Part shown: positions 10,004 through 20,383 of the stretch, piece by piece | How the letters are laid out: every line of letters starts with the position of its first letter | Numbering within the stretch: the stretch's first letter is position 1 | Notes under the pieces: generated by a model | What the model was told of the DNA's origin: nothing | The model's database searches: none | Seen by the model: the letters and a program-made list of their open reading frames with translations, nothing else | Made by a program: the position numbers and the translations under genes | Assembly (NCBI RefSeq): GCF_022179225.1 | Contig: NZ_BPQL01000074.1 | Span: 1-42,236 of the forward strand | Origin: Methylobacterium goesingense | Lineage (GTDB): Bacteria > Pseudomonadota > Alphaproteobacteria > Rhizobiales > Beijerinckiaceae | DNA length: 42,236 nucleotides | Direction: 5' to 3'

Positions 10004-10633
10004 TCAGGCCGCGTCGGCCGGGGCCGCGCTCGGCTTCGGGCCGCCCTTGGCCACGCCGACCAGGGCGGGGCGCAGAACGCGGTCGCCGATGACGTACCCG
10101 GCCTGCATGACCTGGACGACGGTACCGGTGGGAACCTCGGGGTCGGGCACCTCGAACATCGCCTGGTGGCGGTTCGGGTCGAAGCGCTGGCCCTTCGGTT
10201 CGATCAGCTTGACGCCGTGGCGCTCCAGGGTCTTGGCGAGGTCGCGCTCGGTGAGCTCGATGCCGTCGATCAGCGCCTTGAAGGCGCCGTCCGCGCTCGC
10301 CCGGTCCGCTTCGGGGATGCTCTCCAGGGCGCGCCGGATGTTGTCGGCGGAGTTCAGGAGGTCGCGGGCGAAGTTCGTCACCGCGTAGGCGCGCGCATCG
10401 GCGACCTCGCGCTCGGTGCGCCGGCGCAGATTCTCCATCTCGGCCAACGTGCGCAGGACCCGGTCCTTCAGTTCGTCGCGCTCGGCCAGCAGGGGCGCCA
10501 GGGCGTCGGCCTGGGGGGCCGCCTCGGCGGCGGGGGTCTCCGGAGCCTGCGGGGCGCCTGAGGTCTCGCCCGGGGTCTCATGGACCGCCTGGGTCGGGTC
10601 GCGCCGCTCGTCGTGCATGTCGTTCGCCATCAT
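10004..10633 (-). CDS. grpE: Nucleotide exchange factor GrpE (DnaK co-chaperone)
   Basis: 209 residues. GrpE dimers release ADP from DnaK in the heat-shock chaperone cycle. After an acidic, Pro/Ala-rich N-terminus comes the long coiled-coil helix ([20 protein letters not shown] and onward), then the four-helix region and the C-terminal beta domain with [21 protein letters not shown], the family signature. Two adjacent ATGs (10631-10633 and 10628-10630) could both serve as starts. No CIRCE-like inverted repeat is visible just upstream. glnD lies 82 bp upstream on the same strand, so grpE could also receive glnD read-through. Confidence 0.96.
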   Translation of the reverse strand: MMANDMHDERRDPTQAVHETPGETSGAPQAPETPAAEAAPQADALAPLLAERDELKDRVLRTLAEMENLRRRTEREVADARAYAVTNFARDLLNSADNIRRALESIPEADRASADGAFKALIDGIELTERDLAKTLERHGVKLIEPKGQRFDPNRHQAMFEVPDPEVPTGTVVQVMQAGYVIGDRVLRPALVGVAKGGPKPSAAPADAA

Positions 10634-10715
10634 GGGATATCGTCGGGGACGGGTGTCGGGGTTGGCGCTGATATCAGGCGACGTCGCCGTGAAATCAAGC
10701 GCGCCCGGCCTGGGG

Positions 10716-13523
10716 TCACGCCTCCCGGGGGGGCGGCGAGTCGATCAGCGCGTCGAGTCCCTCGGCCCGCAGGGCCGCGACGTCACTGGCGAAGACCTCC
10801 ATCACGGCGGAGCGGATCGCCACTTGGCGGTCGGGCTGCGTCACCCGGGTGCCGGTGAGGTCGGTCACGTAGAACACGTCCACCGCCCGCTCGCCGAAGG
10901 TCGCCACATGGGCCGAGGTGATGTTGAGGCTGAGCCGGCTCAGCGCCGTGGTCAGCTCATAGAGCAGGCCCGGCCGGTCGAGGCCGGTGATCTCGATCAC
11001 GGTCTCGCGGCTCGACAGGGCGTTGTCGATCGCCATGTCGGGCGGCACCAGGAAGGTCCGCGCCCGCTCGCTCGGGGGGTGCTTGTCGGCCACGAGATCG
11101 GCGATGCGGATCTCGCCGCGCAGGGCCTTGGCGATGGCGGTGGTGATGCGACCGGCCCGGCGCAGCTCGTCCTCGTCCCGCTCGAAGGCGCGTGAGATGA
11201 AGATTGAGTCGAGGGCGAAACCGTCCGTGGTGGTGAAGATCTGCGCGTCCACGATGTTGCCGCCCGACGCGGCGCAGGCTCCCGTCACGATGGCGAGCAG
11301 GCGCGGATGGTCGGGCGAGTAGATCGTCAGCTCGGTGACGCCGCGGACCGGGTCCGTCTCGGCCGCGGTCGCCACCGTGCGCCCTTCGGCCGACAAGCCC
11401 TTGATGAAGCCCGCGTGCTTGAACTGGCGCGTGGTGTCGACCTTGAGCCAGTAGGCTTGGTTGTGGCGCGCCGCGTAGGCGTCGAAGGTCTCCGATTCCC
11501 AGTCGCTGAGCTGTTCGCGCAGGGCCATCTGGATCAGGCGCACTCGATCGGTGCGGGCGATCTCGGAATGGCCGCCGGAGAGCACCACCTCGGTCTCGTC
11601 GTAGAGGGTGCGGATCAGGGTGCCCTTCCAGGCGGTCCAGACGCCGGGGCCCACGGCCTTGATGTCGGACACCGTCAGGATGGTGAGGAGCTTCAGGCGC
11701 TCCAGGGTCTGCACCACGCCGGCGAACTTCTCGATGGTCTTGGGGTCCGAGAGGTCGCGGCTCTGGGCGGTCATCGACATCAGCAGGTGGTGCTCCACCA
11801 GCCAGGCCACCATCTCGGTCTCGGCCGCGGTGAGGCCGAAGCGCGGTCCGAGCTTCTCGGCGATCGCCGCCCCCGCGATGGAATGGTCCTCCGGGCGGCC
11901 CTTGGCGATGTCGTGCAGGAGCACCGTGACGTAGAGCGCGCGCCGGTGGCTGATCGTGTCGATGAGCCGGGTAGCGAGCGGATGCTCCTCCTCGGTGCGC
12001 CCCGATTCGATCGCCGAGAGCACGCCGATGGCGCGCAGCAGGTGCTCGTCCACCGTGAAGTGGTGGTACATGTTGAACTGCATCATCGCGACGATGCGGC
12101 CGAAATCCGGGATGAAGCGGCCGAGCACGCCGGCCTCGTTCATCAGCCGCAGGATGGTCTCGGGCGAGTTCTTCGAGGTCAGGATGTCGAGGAACAGCCG
12201 GTTGGCCTCCTCGTCGGCCCGCAGGGAGTGGCCGATGAGGCGCAGGGAGCGGTTGGCCGCGCGCGTCGCGTCGGGGTGGATCGGCAGGTTGTGGCGGTCG
12301 GCGAGCCAGAACAGCCGGATCAGGTTCACGGGATCGCGGCTGAAGGCGTCGGCGTCGCGCAGGTTGATGCGGCCGTGGTCGTCGACGAAGTCCTCCGCCT
12401 CGATGGCGGTGGCCCGGAAGCGGTCCCGGAACCGGCCGATCCAGCGGTCGAGCACGGGCGTGCGCTTGGCGTGGCGGGCCTCCAGCGCCGCGCACACGAT
12501 GGCGGTGAGGTCGCCGACCTCCTTGGCGATGAGGAAATACGCCTTCATGAAGCGCTCGACGCCCGAGAGGCCGCCGCGCGGCTCGTAGCCGAAGCGCTCG
12601 GCGATCCTGGGCTGCAACCCGAAGGACAGGCGCTCCTCGGCCCGGCCGGTGACGAAGTGCATATGGCAGCGCACCCGCCACAGGAGCTCGTCGCAGCGCT
12701 CGAACACCCGGTACTCCTCCGGGGTGAACAGGCCGGCGGCCACGAGTTCGCTCTGATCGCGGACCCGATAGGTGTACTTGGCGATCCAGAACAGGGTGTT
12801 GAGGTCGCGCAAGCCTCCCTTGCCGTCCTTCACGTTGGGCTCGACGAGGTAGCGCGAGGCGCCCGCCTTCGAGACCCGGGCGTCGCGCTCGCGCAGCTTG
12901 GCCTCGACGAATTCGGGCGCGGTCCACATCACCAGTTCGGTGTCGAAGCGGGTGACGAGTTCCTCGAACAGGGCGCGGGTGCCGAACAGGTAGCGCGCCT
13001 CGAGGAGCGAGGTCCGGATCGTCATGTCGGCCCGGCCCTCGCGCAGGCACTCCTCCACCGAGCGGGTGGCGTGGCCGACCTTCAGTTTGAGGTCCCACAG
13101 CACGTACAGCATCGCCTCGACGACGCTCTCGGACCAGGCGGTCTGCTTGTAGGGCAGCAGAAACAGGAGATCGATGTCCGAGCCCGGCGCCATCGTGCCC
13201 CGGCCGTAGCCGCCGGTGGCCACCACGGCGAGCTGCTCGCCCGTGGAGGGGTTGTCGTTCGGGTAGAGCCGCCAGACCACCGCGTCGTGAATGGTCCGGA
13301 TCACCGCGTCGGTGAGCCGGCTCAGGCGCTGGGCGCAGGCGATGCCGTCGCGCTCCTCCAGGAGGCGCTCCTCGGCATCGGCCCGCCCCAGCTCGATCAC
13401 CCGCCGCAGTTCCGGCACCAGCACCGCCCGCAGGCGCGTCGCCTCGCGGGCGTCGCGGTCCAGATTCTGGAGAATGTCGTTCAGGGCGGCGACGGCGTCG
13501 AACATGGTCAACCCCGTTAGCAT
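10716..13523 (-). CDS. glnD: Bifunctional uridylyltransferase/uridylyl-removing enzyme GlnD
   Basis: 935 residues, the usual size. It is the nitrogen sensor that uridylylates PII proteins when glutamine is low and removes the UMP when it is high. Domains in order are a nucleotidyltransferase domain with [21 protein letters not shown]; the GlnD UTase helical domain ([16 protein letters not shown]); an HD hydrolase domain with VLLHDIAKG, ...DHSIAG and EHHLLMS; and two C-terminal ACT domains (from [16 protein letters not shown] and [16 protein letters not shown]) that bind glutamine. All catalytic motifs look intact. A second ATG 18 bp downstream ([10 protein letters not shown]) is an equally good start. 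The 220 bp gap on its 5' side is divergent with the next gene. Confidence 0.97.
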   Translation of the reverse strand: MLTGLTMFDAVAALNDILQNLDRDAREATRLRAVLVPELRRVIELGRADAEERLLEERDGIACAQRLSRLTDAVIRTIHDAVVWRLYPNDNPSTGEQLAVVATGGYGRGTMAPGSDIDLLFLLPYKQTAWSESVVEAMLYVLWDLKLKVGHATRSVEECLREGRADMTIRTSLLEARYLFGTRALFEELVTRFDTELVMWTAPEFVEAKLRERDARVSKAGASRYLVEPNVKDGKGGLRDLNTLFWIAKYTYRVRDQSELVAAGLFTPEEYRVFERCDELLWRVRCHMHFVTGRAEERLSFGLQPRIAERFGYEPRGGLSGVERFMKAYFLIAKEVGDLTAIVCAALEARHAKRTPVLDRWIGRFRDRFRATAIEAEDFVDDHGRINLRDADAFSRDPVNLIRLFWLADRHNLPIHPDATRAANRSLRLIGHSLRADEEANRLFLDILTSKNSPETILRLMNEAGVLGRFIPDFGRIVAMMQFNMYHHFTVDEHLLRAIGVLSAIESGRTEEEHPLATRLIDTISHRRALYVTVLLHDIAKGRPEDHSIAGAAIAEKLGPRFGLTAAETEMVAWLVEHHLLMSMTAQSRDLSDPKTIEKFAGVVQTLERLKLLTILTVSDIKAVGPGVWTAWKGTLIRTLYDETEVVLSGGHSEIARTDRVRLIQMALREQLSDWESETFDAYAARHNQAYWLKVDTTRQFKHAGFIKGLSAEGRTVATAAETDPVRGVTELTIYSPDHPRLLAIVTGACAASGGNIVDAQIFTTTDGFALDSIFISRAFERDEDELRRAGRITTAIAKALRGEIRIADLVADKHPPSERARTFLVPPDMAIDNALSSRETVIEITGLDRPGLLYELTTALSRLSLNITSAHVATFGERAVDVFYVTDLTGTRVTQPDRQVAIRSAVMEVFASDVAALRAEGLDALIDSPPPREA

Positions 13524-13743
13524 GTTGGCGGAACGACGCCAGCCGCTTCACCGCGCCCGGCGGAGGGCCGATGCGGGATCGGACGGAATTTCCCGCCTGC
13601 GAGGCGTCCCGAGCGCCGCGCCCGCGCCGAAGAGCCACGGTTGCGCCGCAAGGCCGCCGTAACGGTTTTGGCCGATCTCCCGACGCTTTCCCGTCGCCAC
13701 GACGGGCCCGGCCCCGACCGGCCGGCATTCACGAAGGCCCACG

Positions 13744-14277
13744 ATGCGCTCGACCTTTCGTTCGTCCCTGCGTGCCACCCAGCGAGCGGCGCGCCCCCGC
13801 GCGCTGCCCTCACGCCCGGCCGCGGCGGCCCTGGCGGCAGCCGGCCTCCTGGCGGCCCTCGGCGCGCCGGCCCGGGCGGCCTCGTTCGAGTTCGTGCCGG
13901 CGCCCCAGATCGACCTCAACCGGGTCTACCGGGTCGACACGGTGACGGGCGAGGTCACCTCCTGCCAGTACGGCCTGCGCGAGGGCGCCGTGGGCAGCGT
14001 CGGCCTCACCGTCTGCTACGGCGCGGGCGAGGGCGCGAGTGCGCAGGCCCCCTCGCAATACGGCCTCGTCGCCTCGCGCCACACCCGCGAGGCAGGCGTG
14101 TTCCGGGTCAATTACCGCACGGGCGAGATGAGCATCTGCTACGTCCAGCTCCAGAAGGAAGCGGTGGTGTGCACCGCGCAGGCCAATCCGGCGAGCCCGG
14201 GCGCGGACGAGCCCGCCAGCGGCCCCGCACCGGGCCGCGCCGTTCCCAGCGCGACGCCGCCCCAGGGCGGGCGGTGA
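13744..14277 (+). CDS. Small exported protein with duplicated (Y/F)RV-x-TGE-x-C motif
   Basis: 177 residues, family not named. An arginine-rich start and an Ala/Leu core (about residues 25-46, ending ARA-A) form a signal peptide. The mature part contains two similar segments: VYRVDTVTGEVTSC (61-74) closing at Cys91, and FRVNYRTGEMSIC (120-132) closing at Cys143. Each looks like a beta-hairpin with a cysteine pair, suggesting two disulfide-bonded repeats. Proteins with such RxDTxTG...C segments occur in Hyphomicrobiales without known function. The tail is Pro/Ala-rich and probably disordered. A GAAGG site precedes the ATG. Confidence 0.82.
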   Translation: MRSTFRSSLRATQRAARPRALPSRPAAAALAAAGLLAALGAPARAASFEFVPAPQIDLNRVYRVDTVTGEVTSCQYGLREGAVGSVGLTVCYGAGEGASAQAPSQYGLVASRHTREAGVFRVNYRTGEMSICYVQLQKEAVVCTAQANPASPGADEPASGPAPGRAVPSATPPQGGR

Positions 14278-14420
14278 GATCGCCGCGCGCCCGTCCGTGA
14301 GCGGACACGCTGACCGGACCGCTTTGCAGGCAAGCGGCGGGCCTCGGCCGCCTCGACGGCGTCGCGACTTCCGGCGTCCTTCATTGAGCTCGCGGCCCTG
14401 GCGGTCTATGCACGGCCCCC

Positions 14421-16454
14421 ATGGAACTCCGCGCGTCCGCCGAACCCTCCGTCGTCCCCTTCGCCTGCAAGCCGCCGCCCAACGGAACGGCGGCGCCATT
14501 CCTGCCGATGAGCCGTGCCGAGATGGACAGGCTCGGCTGGGACGCCTGCGACATCGTGCTGGTGACGGGCGACGCCTACGTGGATCACCCGAGCTTCGGC
14601 ATGGCGATCATCGGCCGGCTCCTCGAAGCGCAGGGGTTCCGGGTCGGCATCATCGCGCAGCCCGACTGGCAATCGGCCGAGCCGTTCAAGGCCCTGGGCA
14701 AGCCGACCCTGTTCTTCGGCGTCACCGGCGGCAACCTCGATTCGATGGTGAACCGCTACACGGCGGACCGGCGCCTGCGAAGCGACGACGCCTACACGGC
14801 GGGCGGCGAAGGGGGCGCCCGCCCGGACCGCTGCACCATCGTCTACACGCAGCGCTGCCGCGAGGCCTACAAGGATGTGCCGATCATCCTCGGCGGCATC
14901 GAGGCCTCCTTACGCCGCATCGCGCACTACGATTACTGGTCCGACAAGGTGCGCCGCTCGATCCTGGCGGACGCGAAGGCCGACCTCCTCCTCTATGGCA
15001 ATGCCGAGCGCGCCGTGGTCGAGGTGGCGAACCGCTTGGCTGCCGGCGAGGCGCCGCGCGACCTCGACTCCGTCCGGGGCGTCGCCCTGTTCCGCCGGGT
15101 GCCCGAGCATTACGCGGAACTCCCCGCCGACGATCTCGATTCCGCCGACGAGGCCGCCGCCCGCAAGCCCGGCGAGACCGTGATCCGGCTCCCCGCCTAC
15201 GACGAGGTCAAGGACGACAAGGAGGCCTATGCCCGCGCCTCGCGGGTGCTGCACCGGGAGGCCAACCCCGGTAACGCCCGCCCCCTCGTCCAGCGCCACG
15301 GCGATCGCGACCTGTGGCTGAACCCGCCGCCGATCCCGCTCTCCAGCGCGGAGATGGATGCGGTCTACGACCTGCCCTACGCCCGCGCACCGCATCCCGC
15401 CTACGGCGACGCGAAGATTCCCGCCTGGGACATGATCAAGTTCTCGGTGACGATCATGCGCGGGTGCTTCGGCGGCTGCACCTTCTGCTCCATCACCGAG
15501 CACGAGGGTCGCGTCATCCAGAACCGCTCGGAGGAGTCGATCCTGCGCGAGATCGAGCTGATCCGCGACAAGACGCCGGGCTTCACGGGCGTGATCTCCG
15601 ATGTGGGTGGACCCACGGCCAACATGTACCGGATGGCCTGCAAGGACCCGAAGATCGAGGCGGCGTGCCGTCTGCCGTCCTGCGTCTTCCCGGACATCTG
15701 CCCGAACCTGAACACCTCGCACGACGACCTGATCCGGCTCTACCGCAAGGTCCGCGAGGTCGAGGGCGTCAAGAAGGTGATGGTGGCGTCGGGCGTGCGC
15801 TACGACCTCGCGGTCCGGAGTCCCGAATACGTCGAGGAACTCGTGACCCACCACGTCGGCGGGCGCCTCAAGATCGCGCCTGAGCACACCGAGCGCGGCC
15901 CCCTCGACCTGATGATGAAGCCGGGGATCGGCACCTACGACCGCTTCAAGGAGATGTTCGACGCCGCCGCCAAGAAGGCCGGCAAGAAATACTACCTGAT
16001 CCCGTACTTCATCGCGGCGCATCCGGGCACGACGGACGAGGACATGATGAACCTCGCCCTTTGGCTCAAGAAGAACGACTATCGCGCCGACCAGGTCCAG
16101 ACCTTCCTGCCGTCCCCCATGGCGACGGCCACGACCATGTACCACACCGAGATCAACCCGCTGCAGGGCGTGCGGCGCGGCGGCAGCGAGCCCGTCGACG
16201 CGATCAAGGGGATGCGGCAGCGCCGGCTGCACAAGGCCTTCCTGCGCTACCACGACCCCGAGAACTGGCCCGTGTTGCGCGAGGCGCTGCGGGCGATGGG
16301 CCGGGCGGATCTCATCGGGCCGAGGCCGGACCAGCTCGTGCCGTTCTCGCAGCCGCCGGGCACGGGGGCGGGCAAGGCGGGCGGCCAACCGCGCCCCTCA
16401 CGCCATCCGGGCGCGCCGCGTTTCACCACGAAGGGCGTGCCGCTGAGGAAGTGA
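14421..16454 (+). CDS. YgiQ-family radical SAM protein
   Basis: 677 residues. It belongs to the YgiQ/UPF0313 radical SAM family, whose reaction is not established. The N-terminal part (SWxx-like [22 protein letters not shown]) is the typical YgiQ domain, B12-binding-like in fold. The radical SAM cluster motif is [17 protein letters not shown], with CxxxCxxC binding the 4Fe-4S cluster. The C-terminal region holds [25 protein letters not shown] and [19 protein letters not shown], all diagnostic, and ends in a Pro/Gly-rich tail. The start ATG lacks a clear ribosome site. Downstream by 195 bp is rpiA. Confidence 0.94.
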   Translation: MELRASAEPSVVPFACKPPPNGTAAPFLPMSRAEMDRLGWDACDIVLVTGDAYVDHPSFGMAIIGRLLEAQGFRVGIIAQPDWQSAEPFKALGKPTLFFGVTGGNLDSMVNRYTADRRLRSDDAYTAGGEGGARPDRCTIVYTQRCREAYKDVPIILGGIEASLRRIAHYDYWSDKVRRSILADAKADLLLYGNAERAVVEVANRLAAGEAPRDLDSVRGVALFRRVPEHYAELPADDLDSADEAAARKPGETVIRLPAYDEVKDDKEAYARASRVLHREANPGNARPLVQRHGDRDLWLNPPPIPLSSAEMDAVYDLPYARAPHPAYGDAKIPAWDMIKFSVTIMRGCFGGCTFCSITEHEGRVIQNRSEESILREIELIRDKTPGFTGVISDVGGPTANMYRMACKDPKIEAACRLPSCVFPDICPNLNTSHDDLIRLYRKVREVEGVKKVMVASGVRYDLAVRSPEYVEELVTHHVGGRLKIAPEHTERGPLDLMMKPGIGTYDRFKEMFDAAAKKAGKKYYLIPYFIAAHPGTTDEDMMNLALWLKKNDYRADQVQTFLPSPMATATTMYHTEINPLQGVRRGGSEPVDAIKGMRQRRLHKAFLRYHDPENWPVLREALRAMGRADLIGPRPDQLVPFSQPPGTGAGKAGGQPRPSRHPGAPRFTTKGVPLRK

Positions 16455-16649
16455 CGGTCCCGCGCGCGCCCGGGTCACCGGGTGTTCCAGGGGGCGCTTC
16501 TCGGGCGCGTTGGACGGGCCGCCCGGGCATGCTAGGGGCTCAACCTCAAGCCGGTGGTCGCGCCCGTTGCCGGCCGCGCCCCTCCTCGTCCCTCGCCCGA
16601 GCCGTCCCATGACGAACGTCCTCCCCTCCCCGGCCCGCGGAGCGTCCGC

Positions 16650-17357
16650 GTGAGCGGCCCGGATCTCCGCCGTGCCGCCGCCGAGGTCGCGGTCGGGCTC
16701 GTCACGCCCGGCATGCGTCTCGGGATCGGCACCGGCTCCACCGCCAACGTCTTCGTCGAACTGCTGGGCGAACGCGTGCGCGCCGGGCTCGACGTCGTCG
16801 GCGTGCCGACCTCCGAGGCGACCCGGGTCGCGGCCGAGGCCGCCGGCATCCGCCTCGCCACCCTGGAGGAGATGCCCGAGCTCGACCTCACCATCGACGG
16901 GGCCGACGAGATCGACGCCGCGATGCGCCTCGTGAAGGGCGGCGGCGGGGCGCTGCTGCGCGAGAAGATCGTGGCCTTCGCCAGCCACCGCATGGTGGTG
17001 ATCGCGGACGGCGCCAAGCGCGTGGACACCCTGGGCGCCTTCCCGCTGCCGGTCGAGGTCAACGCCTTCGGCCTCGGCTCCACCCGGCGCGCCGTCGCCG
17101 CCGCTCTGCGGGCCTGCGGCTGCACGGGCGAAATCGTCCTGCGGGCCCGCGACGGCGCGCCGTTCGTCACCGATGGCGGCCACCACATCCTCGATGCCCA
17201 TCTCGGCCGCATTCCCGATCCGGAAGCCCTCTCGGCCGCCCTCTGGGCCGTGCCGGGCGTGGTCGAGCACGGCCTGTTCCTCGGCTTGGCCACAGGCGCC
17301 ATCCTGGCCGAGGCACGGGACGGGCAGGCCGTGGTGACCCGGCTCGGAACCGTCTGA
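16650..17357 (+). CDS. rpiA: Ribose-5-phosphate isomerase A
   Basis: 235 residues; interconverts ribose-5-phosphate and ribulose-5-phosphate in the pentose phosphate pathway. Family motifs are [15 protein letters not shown] (phosphate loop), [11 protein letters not shown] with the catalytic Asp, [14 protein letters not shown] with the catalytic Lys and Glu, and [13 protein letters not shown] placed the start at the GTG of 16650-16652 because it gives [17 protein letters not shown]. This GTG overlaps the stop of a 14-codon reading frame (ATG at 16609) as GTGA, which hints at translational coupling to a short leader. It is followed after 60 bp by the DUF2059 gene. Confidence 0.95.
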   Translation: MSGPDLRRAAAEVAVGLVTPGMRLGIGTGSTANVFVELLGERVRAGLDVVGVPTSEATRVAAEAAGIRLATLEEMPELDLTIDGADEIDAAMRLVKGGGGALLREKIVAFASHRMVVIADGAKRVDTLGAFPLPVEVNAFGLGSTRRAVAAALRACGCTGEIVLRARDGAPFVTDGGHHILDAHLGRIPDPEALSAALWAVPGVVEHGLFLGLATGAILAEARDGQAVVTRLGTV

Positions 17358-17417
17358 GGGCGTCACCCGCCCGCCCCGCCTCATCCCCTTGCCCTGACCC
17401 TTTCCGGAGCGTCCGCC

Positions 17418-18032
17418 ATGTCCCGCCGCCTCGCCGCCCTGGCCGCCCCCTTGGCTGCCCCCTTGGCTGCCTCCTTGGCCGCCCTCGTCCTGACGGGCGC
17501 CGTCCCCGCCCTCGCGCAGGCACCGGCGCAGAAACCGCCGGCGGCCAAGCCCGGCGCCAACCCGGCCGCCCCGGCCCCGGCCCCGAACACGCCCGCCGCG
17601 CAGACCCCGGCCTTCACGCCGAATCACCTGGCCCTCGCCCGCGAGGTGATGCTGAGCTCCGGCATCGCCCGCTCGTTCGACTCGATCATCCCCGCCTTCA
17701 GCGAGCAGATCCGCCAGAACGCGGTGACGCGGCCGGAGCTGACCAACGACCTCAACGCCGTGCTGACCTCCCTCGCGCCCGAGATGGAGATGCAGAAGCA
17801 GTCGATGATCGACACCGCCGCGCGCATCTACGCCAGCCGCCTGAGCGAGGCCGAGTTGACGGAGGTCGCGGCGTTCTTCCGCTCGCCCGCCGGCAAGCGC
17901 TACGTCGAGACTCAGCCGCAGGTGCTCGACGACATGGTCGGGGCCATGCAGACCTGGACCCAGGAGGTCTCGGAATACATCATGGTCCGCGTGCGCGCCG
18001 AGATGACGAAGAAGGGCCACCAGCTCCAGTAA
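17418..18032 (+). CDS. Exported DUF2059 domain protein
   Basis: 204 residues. A signal peptide (residues 1-34, cut after ALA) is followed by a Pro/Ala-rich linker to about residue 62 and then a helical DUF2059 domain; ASRLSEAELTEVAAFFRSPAGKRYVE is the diagnostic segment, with the family pattern of an ELxEhhxFYxSPxGxK motif. It is presumably periplasmic; the function is unknown. A 12 bp unit repeats three times in the DNA for the signal peptide (17448-17483), giving AAPL/AAPL/AASL. A GGAG site precedes the ATG. It runs convergently into pleD with 22 bp between stops. Confidence 0.9.
   Translation: MSRRLAALAAPLAAPLAASLAALVLTGAVPALAQAPAQKPPAAKPGANPAAPAPAPNTPAAQTPAFTPNHLALAREVMLSSGIARSFDSIIPAFSEQIRQNAVTRPELTNDLNAVLTSLAPEMEMQKQSMIDTAARIYASRLSEAELTEVAAFFRSPAGKRYVETQPQVLDDMVGAMQTWTQEVSEYIMVRVRAEMTKKGHQLQ
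17448..17483. repeat. Three tandem 12 bp units inside a signal peptide
   Basis: The unit cccttggctgcc occurs twice exactly and a third time as tccttggccgcc, in frame in the DUF2059 gene. It encodes the hydrophobic core of the signal peptide, so changes in copy number would lengthen or shorten that core without a frameshift. Confidence 0.8.
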
Positions 18033-18054
18033 GGGGCCACCGGGGGCCGCCGGC

Positions 18055-19428
18055 TCAGGCGGCGGCGGCCTCGACGCGGTTGCGGCCGGCGCTTTTTGCC
18101 CGGTAGAGCGCCACATCGGCACGCTTGAGCATGTCGGCGGGGCTGGCATCGGCCGGGCGGCGCCAGGACACCCCGATGGACACGGTGACGGAGACGGTGC
18201 GGGTGTCGCGCTGGATCGCGAAGGGCACGGCCTCGATGCGCTCGCGGATGCGCTCGGCGATGCCGTAGGCGCCCTCGGCCTCGGCGTCGGGCAGGATGAT
18301 GACGATCTCCTCGCCGCCGTAGCGGGCCACGATGTCGATGCCGCGTGTATGCGTGCGGACGCGGTCGGCGAAGGCCTTGAGCACCTCGTCGCCGGCCTCG
18401 TGACCGAAGGTGTCGTTGATCGTCTTGAACCGGTCGATGTCGAGCATCAGGGCCGCCACCGGGCGGTTGCGCAGGGTCGCCTCCCGGAACAGCGCCCCGA
18501 GATGGCTGTCGAGATAGCGCCGGTTGTGCAGTCCCGTGAGGCCGTCTGTGATGGCGAGTTCCATCGAGGCCTGCACGGCGCCCCGCAGGGTGTCGGAGAA
18601 GCGGCGGCGGCGCACCTGCGTGCGCACACGGGCCACGAGCTCGTTCCGGTCCACGGGCCGCATCAGGTAGTCGTGCACGCCGAATTCGAGGCCCCGGGTC
18701 ACCCGCGCCCGGTCGTGCGTCTCGGCGATCATCATCACGGGCATGGTCCGGGTGCGATCGAGGGAGCGCAGCTGGCTGCACAGGCGCAGGCCGTCGAAGC
18801 CCTGGAGGTCGAGGCTGACCAGGGCGAGGTCGAAGGCTCCTTCCGTGGCGAGCACCAGGGCCTTGTGCGGGTCGCCCTCCACCGTGAGCGTGTGGTGCTG
18901 GCCGAGCGCCGCCGCGAGGCGGTCGGCGGAACCGGGGCGGTCCTCCACGAGGAGGATCGAGGCGTCGAGGCCGGTCTCGGCGGCGGCGAGCGCCAGGGGG
19001 TCGCCCATGCCGAAATCCCGCGAGGCCATGGCGCGGGAGCGCAACTCGTCCGTCACGGCCTTCAGGCGCACGAGGCTGCGCACGCGGGTGAACAGGGCGG
19101 TGTCGTCGATGGGCTTGGTGAGGAAGTCGTCGGCGCCCGCATCGAGGCCCCGCAGGCGATCGGAGGGCTGGTCGAGCGCGGTGACCATGACCACCGGCAG
19201 GTGGGCGGTGTTGGGGTTGCTCTTGAGGCGCCGGCAGACCTCGAAGCCGTCCATGCCCGGCATCATCACGTCGAGGAGCACGAGGTCGCACAGGCCCTTC
19301 TCGCAGATCGCCAGGGCGTCGGGCCCGTTCATCGCCGCGAGCACGTCGAAGTATTCCAGCGAGAGCTTGGTCTCCAGGAGCTTCACGTTCGGGAAGAGAT
19401 CATCGACGATCAGGATTCGGGCCGACAT
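18055..19428 (-). CDS. pleD: PleD-type response regulator diguanylate cyclase (REC-REC-GGDEF)
   Basis: 457 residues, close to Caulobacter PleD. The first receiver (1-120) has the acidic pair at D9-D10 and phospho-acceptor D53 in VLLDVMMPG. The second (about 155-275) has Ser205 at the acceptor place, as expected for the adaptor receiver. The GGDEF domain (about 290-457) reads GGEEI at 371-375 and keeps the allosteric c-di-GMP inhibition site RGID at 362-365. In Caulobacter, PleD makes c-di-GMP during the swarmer-to-stalked transition. The ATG at 19428 has a GAGGA site; an in-frame ATG 18 bp earlier is less likely. It lies 63 bp after divK, forming a divK-pleD operon. Confidence 0.94.
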   Translation of the reverse strand: MSARILIVDDLFPNVKLLETKLSLEYFDVLAAMNGPDALAICEKGLCDLVLLDVMMPGMDGFEVCRRLKSNPNTAHLPVVMVTALDQPSDRLRGLDAGADDFLTKPIDDTALFTRVRSLVRLKAVTDELRSRAMASRDFGMGDPLALAAAETGLDASILLVEDRPGSADRLAAALGQHHTLTVEGDPHKALVLATEGAFDLALVSLDLQGFDGLRLCSQLRSLDRTRTMPVMMIAETHDRARVTRGLEFGVHDYLMRPVDRNELVARVRTQVRRRRFSDTLRGAVQASMELAITDGLTGLHNRRYLDSHLGALFREATLRNRPVAALMLDIDRFKTINDTFGHEAGDEVLKAFADRVRTHTRGIDIVARYGGEEIVIILPDAEAEGAYGIAERIRERIEAVPFAIQRDTRTVSVTVSIGVSWRRPADASPADMLKRADVALYRAKSAGRNRVEAAAA

Positions 19429-19491
19429 CGTTCCTCGCGCGGGCATCGTGGTCTGGGTCGTCGGGGACGGCGTGTGCGAGGGCCGCTTGTG

Positions 19492-19872
19492 TCAGGCGGG
19501 GCGGCTGTCGCCGAGGTACTGACGCACGGTCGCGAGGAACTTCGCGACCGAGATCGGTTTCGACAGATAGGCCTCGCATCCGCCCTCGCGGATGCGCTCC
19601 TCGTCGCCTTTCATGGCGAAGGCCGTGATGGCGATGACCGGGATGCCCTTGAGGTCGTCGTCCTCCTTGAGCCACTTCGTGACCTCCAGTCCGGAGACTT
19701 CGGGCAGCTGGATGTCCATGAGGATGAGGTCGGGGCGGTGGGCGCGGGCGAGCTCGATCGCCTCGATGCCGTTGGCCGTCTTCAACGTGGCATAGCCATG
19801 CCCCTCCAACAGGTCGTTGAAGAGCTTCATATTGAGTTCGTTGTCCTCAACGATGAGCACGGTCTTCTTCAT
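19492..19872 (-). CDS. divK: Single-domain response regulator DivK
   Basis: 126 residues, a lone receiver domain. It starts [17 protein letters not shown] with the acidic pocket, has phospho-acceptor D53 in [10 protein letters not shown] and the conserved Lys in YLSKPIS. In alphaproteobacteria DivK is phosphorylated by DivJ and dephosphorylated by PleC, and acts through DivL and CckA on CtrA activity, setting polarity and division. Its location directly upstream of pleD matches the conserved divK-pleD order. The upstream 75 bp gap is divergent with the DUF3572 gene. No full CtrA box (TTAA-N7-TTAA) is visible there. Confidence 0.95.
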   Translation of the reverse strand: MKKTVLIVEDNELNMKLFNDLLEGHGYATLKTANGIEAIELARAHRPDLILMDIQLPEVSGLEVTKWLKEDDDLKGIPVIAITAFAMKGDEERIREGGCEAYLSKPISVAKFLATVRQYLGDSRPA

Positions 19873-19947
19873 GGCCCGTTGTTCCCGGTGCGTGGACGGC
19901 CCATTGTCGTTCGACGCATGCCCCGCCCTAGGAGATTTAGCGGATAC

Positions 19948-20250
19948 ATGTTGATGAAACGCAAACCCCATGGGGGAGAGGACGGGCCGGAGGGCCTCGC
20001 CCTGGCGGCCCTCGCCTGGATGGCCACCGACGACGAGCGCCTGTTTCCTTTCCTGGAGGCCACCGGCGTGACTCCCGACACCCTGCGGGCGAGCGCTCAG
20101 GACCCTGGGTTCCTGGCAGGCATCCTCGACCATATCATGGCCGACGAGGCGACGCTGCTGGCCTGCGCCGAGGCCCTCGACGTCAAGCCCGAGCGGATCG
20201 CGGCGGCCTGGCGCAAGCTCGGCCCGCCGGACTTCGACGACGGGATGTGA
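19948..20250 (+). CDS. DUF3572 family protein
   Basis: 100 residues, an all-helical small protein. The signature of DUF3572 is visible: [23 protein letters not shown], then [19 protein letters not shown] and [17 protein letters not shown]. The family is nearly confined to alphaproteobacteria and has no known function. It is usually found beside divK, as here (divergent). I chose the ATG at 19948; ATGs at 19918 and 19954 are also in frame, and a GGAG sits 13 bp upstream of 19948. Confidence 0.88.
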   Translation: MLMKRKPHGGEDGPEGLALAALAWMATDDERLFPFLEATGVTPDTLRASAQDPGFLAGILDHIMADEATLLACAEALDVKPERIAAAWRKLGPPDFDDGM

Positions 20251-20383
20251 CGGCTCCGGCCGCACTTCGGCCGGACGATATCCCCGCGCGAATGGCGGGT
20301 CGAGGGTCGCCGCGTCCGCTGCGGCGCGGTATGGCTCGGGGGACCCCCTTCGTCGCGCACCGGTATCCGGAGATCCCCCGATC

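Noticed and set aside
11307..13520. 737-codon open frame antisense to glnD on the plus strand
   Set aside because: It is the GC-driven shadow of glnD; its product is His/Gly/Val-rich with no domain, and glnD has full motifs.
16398..18149. 583-codon minus-strand open frame over rpiA and the DUF2059 gene
   Set aside because: Shadow frame; rpiA and DUF2059 are clear on the plus strand.
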